DNA of 40,179 bases from a virus, in IMG/VR virus record IMGVR_UViG_3300042520_003199, positions 1-40,179 of that record; one strand, 5' to 3'. This document shows positions 13,450 through 22,822 of this stretch, piece by piece. The notes below the pieces were generated by a model. It saw only the letters and a program-made list of their open reading frames with translations, had not been told where the DNA came from and did not search any database. Numbering within the stretch: position 1 is the stretch's first letter; each line of letters begins with the position of its first letter. Position numbers and translations under genes: made by a program.

Positions 13450-16041
13450 CTATACACCTAATAAATCAAATAAATCTGTTTGACCTTGCTGACTAGGTGT
13501 TTTTAGCTTCCACTTTACAGCCTCATAAAAACGCTGTATAACTGAATGTATCATTTTCTCAAAAATTATCTCATAATCAGGATCAAAAATACCTTCAAAC
13601 TCTTTCGGATATTCATATTTATAACCAATAGCATTCAATCCATACCGATTTGGTTTTCTAACGTAAAAATATCGAATATGATCTCCAGAAGAAATAGTTT
13701 CATATTTTCTCTCGATACCTAATTTTTTTACAAACATGTTATAGAAGTAAGCAGCCTTTACATGTATCGGCATACCTTTCACAGTTCTGAAGTCTTCACA
13801 CTGTGATGCGTACTTCTCATAATTTTTTATACCCATAACAGAAGAAATATCATCTATACTCAGTGTCTTAAAAATATCATATGCTTCTATAAACGCCTTG
13901 TCAGTTTCCGATCTTGACTTTGTTATAAGCATTGTCTCAATAATCTTCTTGACGTGCTCCTTAATTGTTGCTGGCATTGTTGTTCTTACTACCTCGACGC
14001 CTGTATACTTAAACTTACTACACGGTATACCCTCTTCATCAAGAACATGTAGAACGTATCTCTTCTTCTGTAAGAACAGGCCTGTGTCGGCAATACGCTC
14101 TCTTTTAAAATTAAGTCTACAGTCTTTTGAGCCGAGAGATTTACATCCCCACTCCTGTATACCTTTGTTGAGAAAATCTTCAATATCCTTTACAGCATTG
14201 TAATACTCTTTTGTAATCTTGCCGCTCTTATTAAACATCTCTATACCTTTATGTTTGATAAGATGCCTAATAGAAATATACGAACTATCAGTATCATTAT
14301 AGATAATCGGTGTATCCTTCTCGAGTTCATCTTGGGCTATACCTGTATGTTCACATATATAGTCAAGCAGAAGTTGGTTCGATTGCTTGATGGTCGCTTG
14401 ACCTGTAAGCGTAATAGATTCCGCTAGCTCGTCATCACCAAGAGGGCTATGCTTATTGCCGAAATAGCCATAAATGGTATTAATAAGAATTTTTATCGTA
14501 TGTTGAGTGATATTGAGATTTTCAATATTTTTTTGCATCTCAGCATATTCAATTGTATCTTTTTTACAATTTAATTGTTCGTGCTTTGCAGCAGTAAGCT
14601 GCTTTTTAATCTCGACGCGTTTCTTATAATAATGATCAACCGCTTCAGGTATAATGCCTTTTGTTTTTTGTGAAAAGAGTACCTTTGCTTTTGATATAGC
14701 AATCTCTTCTTGCTTAACGAATGTTGAAAATTTTTCTCTTGTAAGAGTAAAGTGTGAGCCGTTAACATGCTTGATCGTTATCTCATCGCCCGTCATGTCA
14801 GTTATTGTGCCTATTTTTGTTTCTGGTGATAGATTTAATGTAATCATCACGTTGGGGTACAGACTGTTGGCGTCAAATGATACTATATGTTCTTGAAACC
14901 CTTGCTGTGGCTCACCAACATATGCTCCAGCGTTCTGTTCGTCATTCTCAATCACCTTACCTTTATTAAAAGTAGGGATACGTTGATTACGTGATCTCGC
15001 TCGGATTGCACATAACCCTGTAATTACACTCAACGAGCCAAGTGCACCTTCGAATGTTGTGAGACCTGCATACGCTATCATGCGTAATAATTGGATATAC
15101 TGCAATTTTTTTTCTAGCTCTACAAGAAGATTAACGTCTTGTATGTTATATTTTACAAAGAGATTCCAGTCAGTATCTGCGAGTGTTGCGAGATCAATGT
15201 CACCATAATCGATCTTACTTTCACCGAGCTCAACTTCGCCAATATATCCTAATTTGTATCGCTCGCGCAGTACGGGGCAAAAGCGTTTATAAATCTGCAA
15301 GTAGTCAACACATGATATACCTTCTATATACCATCTCTTTTGCTCTTTACCGAACTTACCCATAAAGACTCTCGACCTAACTCTGCCGATAGGAGATAGT
15401 CTGTTTGCTTCACCTTCTCCAAGTAACCTTATTGTTCTGTGAACAATATAAGGTATATCAAAAAATTCGCTGTTCCAACCTGATAATATATCCGGATAAT
15501 CACTTACAAAGAAATCAATAAATTTGCTCAACAGTTCTTTCTCTGTCTTACAGTATATGTATTCTATGCTATTATCATCGGGAATATGTGGTTTAGTGCC
15601 GAATGTTTTAAATTTCTTTAACAAGGTGTCATAAATTGTAATGACATTAATAGCGTGGTTTGCTTCTTCAATATTCGGAAAACTATCTAAACTATATGTT
15701 TCTATATCAAGAAAAAATACCTTCAAGGGGTATTTAGCAAAATCCGGCTCTTCATTCTGACTACCAAAATTGTCAATCAAAAACTGTTGTTGTACACCAA
15801 AATTTTCGAAAACACGGACAATATTATTATCTTTAAAGTATTGAGCCCTATCAGATTGATTACGAAAACGTCGTTTTTTTAATTTTGTATTAAAGATACT
15901 GAGACAATCTTCGTTATGAGTTGTCTCTAGGTATACGTACGGCTCGTATGTTGAATCTATAGATATTCGTTGACCATTCTCATCCCATGTATAAAGACGC
16001 ATGGCTTGGTCTTTTGGAATATAAGCGCAATTTCTAAACAT
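13450..16041 (-). CDS. 43: DNA polymerase, gp43-like (family B)
   Basis: This replicative polymerase with proofreading has 863 residues (T4 gp43 has 898). The exonuclease motifs are FLDIETYS with D112 and E114, GWNSEFFDIPY, and the ExoIII-type YNIQDVNLL. The polymerase motifs are DANSLYPNV (A), KILINTIYGYFGN (B) and YNDTDSSY (C). The C-terminus QTDLFDLLGV resembles clamp-binding peptides and should contact gp45. No intron or frameshift is seen. A weak -35/-10 pair lies 8 nt before the ATG. Confidence 0.97.
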   Translation of the reverse strand: MFRNCAYIPKDQAMRLYTWDENGQRISIDSTYEPYVYLETTHNEDCLSIFNTKLKKRRFRNQSDRAQYFKDNNIVRVFENFGVQQQFLIDNFGSQNEEPDFAKYPLKVFFLDIETYSLDSFPNIEEANHAINVITIYDTLLKKFKTFGTKPHIPDDNSIEYIYCKTEKELLSKFIDFFVSDYPDILSGWNSEFFDIPYIVHRTIRLLGEGEANRLSPIGRVRSRVFMGKFGKEQKRWYIEGISCVDYLQIYKRFCPVLRERYKLGYIGEVELGESKIDYGDIDLATLADTDWNLFVKYNIQDVNLLVELEKKLQYIQLLRMIAYAGLTTFEGALGSLSVITGLCAIRARSRNQRIPTFNKGKVIENDEQNAGAYVGEPQQGFQEHIVSFDANSLYPNVMITLNLSPETKIGTITDMTGDEITIKHVNGSHFTLTREKFSTFVKQEEIAISKAKVLFSQKTKGIIPEAVDHYYKKRVEIKKQLTAAKHEQLNCKKDTIEYAEMQKNIENLNITQHTIKILINTIYGYFGNKHSPLGDDELAESITLTGQATIKQSNQLLLDYICEHTGIAQDELEKDTPIIYNDTDSSYISIRHLIKHKGIEMFNKSGKITKEYYNAVKDIEDFLNKGIQEWGCKSLGSKDCRLNFKRERIADTGLFLQKKRYVLHVLDEEGIPCSKFKYTGVEVVRTTMPATIKEHVKKIIETMLITKSRSETDKAFIEAYDIFKTLSIDDISSVMGIKNYEKYASQCEDFRTVKGMPIHVKAAYFYNMFVKKLGIERKYETISSGDHIRYFYVRKPNRYGLNAIGYKYEYPKEFEGIFDPDYEIIFEKMIHSVIQRFYEAVKWKLKTPSQQGQTDLFDLLGV

Positions 16042-16049
16042 ATACCATT

Positions 16050-16078
16050 ATGGTACATGAAATAGAGCATGAAATCAA
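16050..16078 (-). promoter_or_regulatory. Weak sigma70-like promoter for gp43
   Basis: On the minus strand, TTGATT (16078-16073), a 17-nt spacer and TACCAT (16055-16050) precede the ATG at 16041 by 8 nt. The -10 is poor, but geometry and -35 match the other early promoters. Confidence 0.35.
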
Positions 16079-16081
16079 ATA

Positions 16082-17290
16082 TTATCTTATTCGATTTATA
16101 CTATTTAGTAACTTGCGATCCGGGTGTGCATACGGTAAGGTGTAAAGCTCTTTATATTTGTCAATATTTTCATCAAGCTCAAGCCATCTTGTCTCTGCAA
16201 TTTTTCTAAATTTTGATGATATATTCATGTATTTGCCTTTTTTACCGAGTATTTCGTCGAGCTGATCGATCATTTCATCACCTGTCTTAAACTTGTAAGG
16301 TGCATTTTCGTATGTTACGAGATCTTGACATACGATAGGTATACCGTAGCAACTTGCTTCTATTAATTTAAGATCGCTCTTCGCTTTATTAAAAGTATTA
16401 TCCTGTAACGGCGCGACCATTGCATTAATATTTAATTTTGAAATTTTTTCAGGGTATGTGTATAATCTCTCCCAAGGGTGAAATTCTACCTCACCGCTGC
16501 GTACGAGATGTGTAAGAGGTAGCGGGTATGCTCCAAGGAACACCCACTGATACTTGTGTTTTGTAGCCTCAATTACTTTACACACATGCGCGAAGTCGTC
16601 ATTTTGACCTACTCTATTATCAACGTCAAAATGTGCTCCTGACCCCGCATATAACACCCTCGGTCTTTTGTGAAATTTATCGTAATTTTCAGAAAGCTTT
16701 TTCTCGCTGTAATAATTGCCCATCCAGAATTTAGGGGGATAATTAGGTATAACTGTAATATTTTTATTACCAGTCTTACTCATGTAATAATCTTTCATAA
16801 AGTCACATGTGACTGTAATCTCATCACATAGCTCCATAATAGATTGCGCTACTCTACGTATCTCAGGATCTGTAAATGCAGGTTTATACTTGTTATAATC
16901 TGGAATATCCTCGCTAAAAACAAGATCGTCGATTTCGTAAATAATACGAAATTTGTGTTCTTTACTCAGTTCTTTTAAATATTGAATAAAACGTAATTGA
17001 TGAGCTGTAGCTTGTCTTTGAATGCGTACTGCTGTTACATTTCTAAAATAGTTAGGATCAAAACACATGACAGTGCTGCCATGTACTGTCATTTTTTGAT
17101 GTGCATTAAGTAAGTGCTCTGGCCATATCATACGCCAGAAACCACAACCACTATAATCAGCATAATAATTTAATCCACGTTGTAAGCTAAGTTCCGGTGG
17201 GGGCGGAAGTGTATTTTGTTGCTGTGGTGCTGTAGGTGCATACCCGCCAAAAGGACTCGGAAAAGGTGAAACGAAAGGTGAAACAATCAT
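16082..17290 (-). CDS. Glycosyltransferase, GT-B fold (family 4-like)
   Basis: This 402-residue protein starts with a disordered Pro/Gln-rich segment (1-30), then has an N-terminal Rossmann-like half (IIYEIDDLVF near 120; EITVTCDFMKDYY; ITVIPNYPP) and a C-terminal half with RPRVLYAGSGAH and FNKAKSDLKLIEASCYGIPIVC, where the E-x-x-x-x-G-I-P-type motif binds the nucleotide sugar. Sugar and acceptor are unknown. It lies between gp43 and gp46 in the replication block, 15 nt after the gp46 stop, so it is probably expressed with the recombination genes. Confidence 0.8.
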   Translation of the reverse strand: MIVSPFVSPFPSPFGGYAPTAPQQQNTLPPPPELSLQRGLNYYADYSGCGFWRMIWPEHLLNAHQKMTVHGSTVMCFDPNYFRNVTAVRIQRQATAHQLRFIQYLKELSKEHKFRIIYEIDDLVFSEDIPDYNKYKPAFTDPEIRRVAQSIMELCDEITVTCDFMKDYYMSKTGNKNITVIPNYPPKFWMGNYYSEKKLSENYDKFHKRPRVLYAGSGAHFDVDNRVGQNDDFAHVCKVIEATKHKYQWVFLGAYPLPLTHLVRSGEVEFHPWERLYTYPEKISKLNINAMVAPLQDNTFNKAKSDLKLIEASCYGIPIVCQDLVTYENAPYKFKTGDEMIDQLDEILGKKGKYMNISSKFRKIAETRWLELDENIDKYKELYTLPYAHPDRKLLNSINRIR

Positions 17291-17304
17291 GATATTGCTT
17301 GTAA

Positions 17305-19116
17305 TTATGTAGTTGTATTTGTAAAATCAACTTTACAGGTTATACCGTTTTTCTTTTCTAAAAAGATAATATCCCCGGTTGCAGCTTTTATACTTTCTTT
17401 ACGATGACTTATTACCATAATACACTCTTTAAATTGTTCAACACGTTCATTAAGAATATCAATAACGAGATCGACACCTCTTTCATCGAGGCTCGAGTCA
17501 AATAATTCATCATATATACTAAAATTAAAGCAGACATCACCTTGCAATCTACGCATATCCATAAATGCAAAAAGACAAGCGAGATCTATGTTCTTACGCT
17601 CTGCACCACTAAAATTAAAATATGAGCACATTTTACCTTTTATGTCTTTTATTTCTTCTTCAAAATATTCGTTAAAAGTACATGTGCAGTTTGCATCCAT
17701 TTTCTTCAAATAGTATGCAAGTTTGCTATTAAAGAGCTGTAGAATTTTTTTAATGACAATTGATTTCACCCCTTCCTCAGAAAAGACAAATTTTGCAGCT
17801 TCAATAACTGATAATTCATTCTTTAATATATCGATCGTTTGCAGTGAGCGTTTAAGATCTTCTCTTTGCTCATCAAGATTAAGATCAACACTGACAATAG
17901 AATTGTCAATATCCTTTATATCACTTTCTATAGTCGTGAGTATATCTATGAGTTGCTTAATACGAACGGTCAGGTTAGCTTTCTCCTGTATCACTAGTTC
18001 AGTTTTATGAATATTTGCCTTTAACTCTGTTATCTTTGTATCAATTTTATTGCGCTTTGTTCTGTAATCGGTAATTTTTTTATCGTGCTCTTCAACACCT
18101 TGAAGATGTTCAGTAATTGCTGTTGTTAGCTTTTGTTTTTCTTTGTCAATGTGTTCTTTATCATGTGTCTCTATAGCTCTTAAACAGACAGGACACTTAT
18201 ATTCATCGGTACCGATCTGCTTAAGCTGCTTATTAGATTGCTGTATATTAACGTTGTGTACTGCTTTTGACTGATTAAGTTCCAGTATAATATTATCAAT
18301 CTTAATAATACCGCCACATAAATCATCAACTGATTTTTTTATTGTATCCGTCGATTCAATGATTAAGCTATTAGCTTTTTTTTGTAAATTCTCTATATCT
18401 GCACTATTTTGTTTTTTTCTATCTTCAAGTAATTTTTTCTTACGTTCTTTTTCGGTATTAATCTCAAGATGTTGCTTCTCTTGTCTTTTTAAAGAACGGT
18501 CATTTTCTTCATATTTTGCTAGCTCAATATCATATACTTTTCTTTTTTCTGTTAAATCGCTTTTAAGAAAAGTAAGAGCTTCACTAAACATGCTTAAATT
18601 AAAAATATTCTCGATAAACTCACGCTTTTCTTGCTTCTTTTTAGCCATAAATGGCGTGGTGTTATTAATTGTCATTATAACACAATTTTGAAATACCTCA
18701 GGTGTACAGGAGAGAAGTGTTCGTATAAAGTTATTAGTATTAGAAATACTATCTAATGTTTTGTCTTCACCGTTTATAAAAATATAACACTTCGATGGTT
18801 CTATTGTTCTGACAATTTTGAGATTAATATTTTCAGTACTATTTTTTACTTGTATCTCCAACTCTACTGCACAGCCTTTCTTTGTAATGCTATTTACAAT
18901 ATGCTCTTTCTTGACGTCGCGTAACGTCTCGCCAAAGACTGCAAAATATACTGCATCTGCTATGGTAGACTTTCCGACACCATTGCGTCTATCCTCCTTA
19001 TCTTTATTAACACCTGTAATAATATGCAGACCAGGTTTAAAATCTATGATAACAGGCTCATTACCTACAGATAAAAAATTTTGTATCTTTACACTACTAA
19101 AAACGATATTTTTCAT
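17305..19116 (-). CDS. 46: Recombination endonuclease subunit gp46 (Rad50/SbcC-like)
   Basis: gp46 is the SMC-type ATPase partner of gp47 and resects DNA ends for recombination-dependent replication. In 603 residues there is Walker A NGVGKS (45-50), a long coiled-coil region with a CPVC zinc hook near its middle, a signature motif (NFSGAERKNIDLA) and a Walker B-like FNFSIYDELFDS, followed by the H-loop VISHRKES. This is the standard Rad50 order. It overlaps the gp47 gene by 4 nt (ATGA), so the pair should be translated in step. Confidence 0.95.
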   Translation of the reverse strand: MKNIVFSSVKIQNFLSVGNEPVIIDFKPGLHIITGVNKDKEDRRNGVGKSTIADAVYFAVFGETLRDVKKEHIVNSITKKGCAVELEIQVKNSTENINLKIVRTIEPSKCYIFINGEDKTLDSISNTNNFIRTLLSCTPEVFQNCVIMTINNTTPFMAKKKQEKREFIENIFNLSMFSEALTFLKSDLTEKRKVYDIELAKYEENDRSLKRQEKQHLEINTEKERKKKLLEDRKKQNSADIENLQKKANSLIIESTDTIKKSVDDLCGGIIKIDNIILELNQSKAVHNVNIQQSNKQLKQIGTDEYKCPVCLRAIETHDKEHIDKEKQKLTTAITEHLQGVEEHDKKITDYRTKRNKIDTKITELKANIHKTELVIQEKANLTVRIKQLIDILTTIESDIKDIDNSIVSVDLNLDEQREDLKRSLQTIDILKNELSVIEAAKFVFSEEGVKSIVIKKILQLFNSKLAYYLKKMDANCTCTFNEYFEEEIKDIKGKMCSYFNFSGAERKNIDLACLFAFMDMRRLQGDVCFNFSIYDELFDSSLDERGVDLVIDILNERVEQFKECIMVISHRKESIKAATGDIIFLEKKNGITCKVDFTNTTT

Positions 19117-20171
19117 TTTACTTTTTTAAACACATCTATGCAGTATAATTGTACTGCTTTCTTATTTTGTATATCTAGCGTCTCTATAAACTCCGTTATT
19201 GTTTGTTCGAGATCTACACTATCAGAAGATGATATAATTTCAGATGTACCTATTGTAGTATCATGCAGAGAATAATCGATTGATAAATTGACAGGCTTAA
19301 ATCCTGATGCATACTTGATGGCTCCGTCGATCTCGTCAGCAGTATGCTTACCATCAACAACTACACGGACGATATTGTTATTGAATAGAGCATCAATGTT
19401 CTTATTACCTTCTCTGTACTGCTGTAGTTCAGTTACAGATATTTTACTATGTCGAGGTGATATTTTATTTTCGTAAAAATCATATTTTAAAGTATCTATA
19501 TCTAGGATATAATACCCCTTTTTTGAATTGTAATCACCGTAATCCATTTCATACGGATTCCCGACGTATATTATAGTACCTTTTTCATAAGACCGCTCTT
19601 CCCTTAGATGGAAATGACCTGTCATTATAAGCTTAGCTTTGTCAAGAAGTGACTGCGTCTTTATGCCATGATCGCAAAGTTTGTAGCTGTTCATCTTAAA
19701 GCTTTCTACTTCAAGATGTCCAAACAGTACGTCGGATTTAGGTACATCATTAAGCGGTGCACCCCACGGTAAAAATGTTACGGTTCTACCGTAAAGAGTA
19801 AAGGTCTGTGTGGTATCTATTACACGTATTTTATTCTTACCGTTAAGTAGTGAGAGTGAGTTTACTGTTGAATTATCCTTATAGTAAGCATCGTGATTAC
19901 CTACAAGTATAGTGATATTAAAGTCCTTCCAGAGAGAGAATATCTGGTTTACAATATGCATTGTGTTAACCGCCACTTCATCGCGGTAGTGGTAAACATC
20001 ACCTAGTATAAAGATATCGCTTATATTTTTTTTCTCTAAATCAGCCTTGAGCCAGGATGCCCACTTAAGAGCAATATCATGCCATAAAGAATTATTTTGA
20101 TGTACCCCGATATGAAGATCTGCAATGCAGCAGATCTTTGATGTTTGCGTATTGAGGTCAGTAATCGTCAT
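19113..20171 (-). CDS. 47: Recombination endonuclease subunit gp47 (Mre11/SbcD-like)
   Basis: This is the nuclease partner of gp46. The calcineurin-like metallophosphoesterase motifs appear in order: CIADLHIGVH, ILGDVYHYRD, LVGNHDAYY, FGHLEVE and MTGHFHLRE, covering the metal ligands. The length from the preferred ATG (20171) is 352 residues. The track of in-frame ATGs continues to 20219, but starting at 20171 or 20174 places the first phosphoesterase motif about 14 residues in, as is usual. The start overlaps the gp55 stop by 14 nt. Confidence 0.94.
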   Translation of the reverse strand: MTITDLNTQTSKICCIADLHIGVHQNNSLWHDIALKWASWLKADLEKKNISDIFILGDVYHYRDEVAVNTMHIVNQIFSLWKDFNITILVGNHDAYYKDNSTVNSLSLLNGKNKIRVIDTTQTFTLYGRTVTFLPWGAPLNDVPKSDVLFGHLEVESFKMNSYKLCDHGIKTQSLLDKAKLIMTGHFHLREERSYEKGTIIYVGNPYEMDYGDYNSKKGYYILDIDTLKYDFYENKISPRHSKISVTELQQYREGNKNIDALFNNNIVRVVVDGKHTADEIDGAIKYASGFKPVNLSIDYSLHDTTIGTSEIISSSDSVDLEQTITEFIETLDIQNKKAVQLYCIDVFKKVK

Positions 20172-20769
20172 CATTACTGTAGGTAGGGTCCACATATACA
20201 TGTGTACCGTTAATATCATTAGTATCTATCATTAATTCAGTATAAACTTTATCTCTGTAGTCATTGAGAGCTTCATGATGTTTTTTTTCTTTTTTAATTC
20301 TATTAATGAATGCATGGAATGCAATAGTAGTAAAGTATGAAAACGGGCTAAAGCCTGAATCGAGTCTAAAACTTTTATTTTTAAGTGCAGAAAACATCTT
20401 TACAATAGCGTCACCTACCATGTCTTCCTTATATGAATAGTTAATAAAATTTGTAGCGTATGAAAGGCCACTAGCTATCTTGTTTATACTTTCGCCGAGC
20501 TTTATAGAGATTTCACCGGTGGTATAATATTTACGTATTTCTTCCTCAAATTCTTTTCCATTGACATAATGCTCCTTGTCACGTGGTTTAATTTTTTTGA
20601 CCTTGTCCTGTACAGATACTTTCTCTGCATCAACACCCCGCAATACAACCTCTTTGCGACGAGTACTTGATGCAATCGTCGCTTTTAGTTTTGTTAATTT
20701 TGGTGGTTCAGTTTCCTGGTTTTTTCTCTTCAATTTCTTTGATTGAGAATTTAATGTGCTCTTTTTCAT
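20158..20769 (-). CDS. 55: Late-transcription sigma factor, gp55-like
   Basis: gp55 directs host RNA polymerase to TATAAATA late promoters, which are abundant here. The 203-residue protein (T4 gp55 has 185) has a long basic N-terminal extension (1-65), then YVNGKEFEEEIR, NFINYSYKEDMVGDAI (107-122) and SPFSYFTTIAFHAFINRIKKEKK-like residues (141-163) corresponding to sigma region 2. The C-terminus is Asp-rich (NDDDY) and lacks the hydrophobic clamp-binding tail described for T4 gp55. The 5' 62 nt overlap uvsW in another frame. Confidence 0.88.
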   Translation of the reverse strand: MKKSTLNSQSKKLKRKNQETEPPKLTKLKATIASSTRRKEVVLRGVDAEKVSVQDKVKKIKPRDKEHYVNGKEFEEEIRKYYTTGEISIKLGESINKIASGLSYATNFINYSYKEDMVGDAIVKMFSALKNKSFRLDSGFSPFSYFTTIAFHAFINRIKKEKKHHEALNDYRDKVYTELMIDTNDINGTHVYVDPTYSNDDDY

Positions 20770-22156
20770 ATAATAAAATTCGTTTTTCGAGATGACTCAG
20801 ACTGTAATGATATGAATCAGCAATATCAAATATTACTAGCTTGTCCTTGTCTTTGTGTAGCCGGAGGCCGCGGCCAATTGATTGCACTATTTTTACTTTT
20901 GCTTTACCGCCACATGCGAAAATAATATAATGTAAATTTTTAATGTTAATACCAGTTGAAAATATTTTTGAAATTGCGACAACGACTACATTATCAGCAA
21001 TCTCCATTAGCTGTCTTACTTTTTCTCTCTCTTCAACACTTATATCACCATGTATAAAAAATACTTGCTTCTCTGGAGATGCTTTTGTTATGCAGTCATA
21101 CAACCGCTTTCCGTGCTCAATGTAATCGACAAGTACAAGAGTATTTTTTTGAACACGCGAAGATATGGTGCTTATTGTTGTGTTTCTATAATCGCTTGTT
21201 ATTAATGTCTCTATCTCTTCCCTGTATGTTAAGTTTAATTTATGTGCTTGATGTTTAAGCTTAAGTATTTGAATCTCGACACCTGAGATATAACTCTCAT
21301 TGCGTAGATCTATACTCTCTTTTTTAAAAATTACCGGCCCTATCTTTCCTGTAATATTCCACTGATCAAGCAATCCCTCCGGCATTGTACCTGTAAGACC
21401 AAATCTATGCGGCGTCTTTAATTGTTTAAAGATACTATTTATTTCATTACCTTTCCTCAACCGATGGCACTCGTCAATAAAGAGTACATCAACCTCGCTA
21501 AGCCACGATAAATCAGTATTTTTGCTCTGCATTATACCGATATTTGCAACAATAATATTTGTATCGCGATTTAAAATATCATCACCGGTCCATTTTGATA
21601 CAGAGAACGGTACACCGTATTGCTCGAAATCAGAGCTTGTTTGCTCCACAAGACCTCTATCGGGTACAATAAACAAGCACTTAAACTTGTTACCGTATAT
21701 AAAGAATATATTAGTAAGAATAGATGCTGCAGTAAGTGTCTTGCCACCTGCGGTTGCTAGCAAAATGGTACCGCGACCGTACTGCAGGCTGCGCTTAACT
21801 ATTTCGCGCTGATAATCACGTAACGGTATCATTAAGGGCAGCGGCTCATGTGTATACTTCGGTGATGTATACCATGTTGATATTGCAGGTACAAGAAAAT
21901 CAGTAAATTCTTTTTCAACAACTATATCACCTACATAATCTTTACTCAAGATAAATTGACGTATTTCATTGTACATTCCAGGCTCAAAGCGGCCATTCGG
22001 GGTTATTGCATACAATCTTGAGGGTATAAATCTATTGAAACGTTTTGCAAAACGAGCCGCATCATTTTTTACTGAAAAGTACTCACGCATTTCTTGAAAT
22101 AAATCTCCCGATATAATACCGAGCTTTTTTGATTTATCATAGCCAACGTGTATCAT
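20708..22156 (-). CDS. uvsW: SF2 DNA helicase UvsW
   Basis: UvsW unwinds R-loops and branch-migrates recombination intermediates, helping switch from origin- to recombination-dependent replication. The 482 residues have the SF2 order: RDYQREIV (Q-like), Walker A ATAGGKT (134-140), LFIVPDRGLVEQ (Ia), DECH box (228-231), GLTGT (III), FIHGDIS (IV), SKIFSTGINIKN (V) and QSIGRGLR (VI). The N-terminal domain (about 1-100) matches the small UvsW-type DNA-binding domain in length. The start shares one base with the uvsY stop, as expected for the uvsY-uvsW pair. Confidence 0.94.
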   Translation of the reverse strand: MIHVGYDKSKKLGIISGDLFQEMREYFSVKNDAARFAKRFNRFIPSRLYAITPNGRFEPGMYNEIRQFILSKDYVGDIVVEKEFTDFLVPAISTWYTSPKYTHEPLPLMIPLRDYQREIVKRSLQYGRGTILLATAGGKTLTAASILTNIFFIYGNKFKCLFIVPDRGLVEQTSSDFEQYGVPFSVSKWTGDDILNRDTNIIVANIGIMQSKNTDLSWLSEVDVLFIDECHRLRKGNEINSIFKQLKTPHRFGLTGTMPEGLLDQWNITGKIGPVIFKKESIDLRNESYISGVEIQILKLKHQAHKLNLTYREEIETLITSDYRNTTISTISSRVQKNTLVLVDYIEHGKRLYDCITKASPEKQVFFIHGDISVEEREKVRQLMEIADNVVVVAISKIFSTGINIKNLHYIIFACGGKAKVKIVQSIGRGLRLHKDKDKLVIFDIADSYHYSLSHLEKRILLYEKEHIKFSIKEIEEKKPGN

Positions 22157-22545
22157 TATGTTAATTCGAGCTTCATAATCTCGATTAAGTTTTTTATATC
22201 ATATGTTGTACTGCTAAGTGTTTTTTCCGTTTTTTCAAGCAGTTCAATTACGAGTTTTTTATGGCTTATTCTTTCTACAAGCTGTTTATATTCTGTATGC
22301 TTCTCAACAGCTGAGCTAATTGCTGCAAGAGATAATTTAACAGGAGCATTTTTTTGTATTTCTTCAGTAAGAAGTTTTTTTAAACTATCACAATCTTTTG
22401 CATCTTTCGCTACATCGAGTTTTAACCGTATAGCTCTTCCAGCCCACTTATGCTTAAGTGCAGGAAGTCTTAATTGATAATCCTTTAAGTTAAGTTCATC
22501 AATTTTAAGGTCACGTTCTAACTCTTTTATGTAGTCTTCAAGCAT
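22156..22545 (-). CDS. uvsY: Recombination mediator UvsY
   Basis: UvsY helps load UvsX on gp32-covered ssDNA. The 129-residue product (T4 UvsY has 137) is basic and almost entirely helical, begins MLEDYIKELERDLKID like T4 UvsY, and lies immediately before uvsW as in T4. I selected the ATG at 22545 over one at 22599 because the longer N-terminus is hydrophobic, unlike the family, and would run through the divergent 22585 start. It heads the transcript uvsY-uvsW-55-47-46-(GT). Confidence 0.8.
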   Translation of the reverse strand: MLEDYIKELERDLKIDELNLKDYQLRLPALKHKWAGRAIRLKLDVAKDAKDCDSLKKLLTEEIQKNAPVKLSLAAISSAVEKHTEYKQLVERISHKKLVIELLEKTEKTLSSTTYDIKNLIEIMKLELT

Positions 22546-22584
22546 TTTTTTATTAAATAATAGTATAGATATACAAATTTGCAA

Positions 22585-22821
22585 ATGAGTATTTTTCATA
22601 AGATTTTTGAGTCATTACTTAGCGAAGATAACGCAGCAAGTAATGTGTTTGGGGCTAACGCTACCGGTGAATTTGGCAATCAGTTTCCGAGTCAAAATAG
22701 CAATGCACACAATCCCGGCGATAACAGGCCTATTAATCCTTTTAATGCTATTCTTGGTAGCAAGAAGAAAAAAGGTAAGGCCAAATTTAAAATAGCGAGA
22801 CGCAAACCTGCAGGTATGTAG
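22585..22821 (+). CDS. Small basic putative internal head protein
   Basis: This 78-residue protein starts at the ATG at 22585 (a TTG lies 6 nt earlier). The N-terminal segment MSIFHKIFESLLSE|DN ends L-S-E at 12-14, a good [LI]xE processing site. The middle is Asn/Gly/Pro-rich and disordered, and the C-terminus is strongly basic (GSKKKKGKAKFKIARRKP), suited to DNA binding. A TATAGATA element (22564-22571), a weak late-box variant, lies 13 nt upstream. It resembles T4 internal proteins in size, tag and charge. Role inferred. Confidence 0.7.
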   Translation: MSIFHKIFESLLSEDNAASNVFGANATGEFGNQFPSQNSNAHNPGDNRPINPFNAILGSKKKKGKAKFKIARRKPAGM

Positions 22822-22822
22822 T

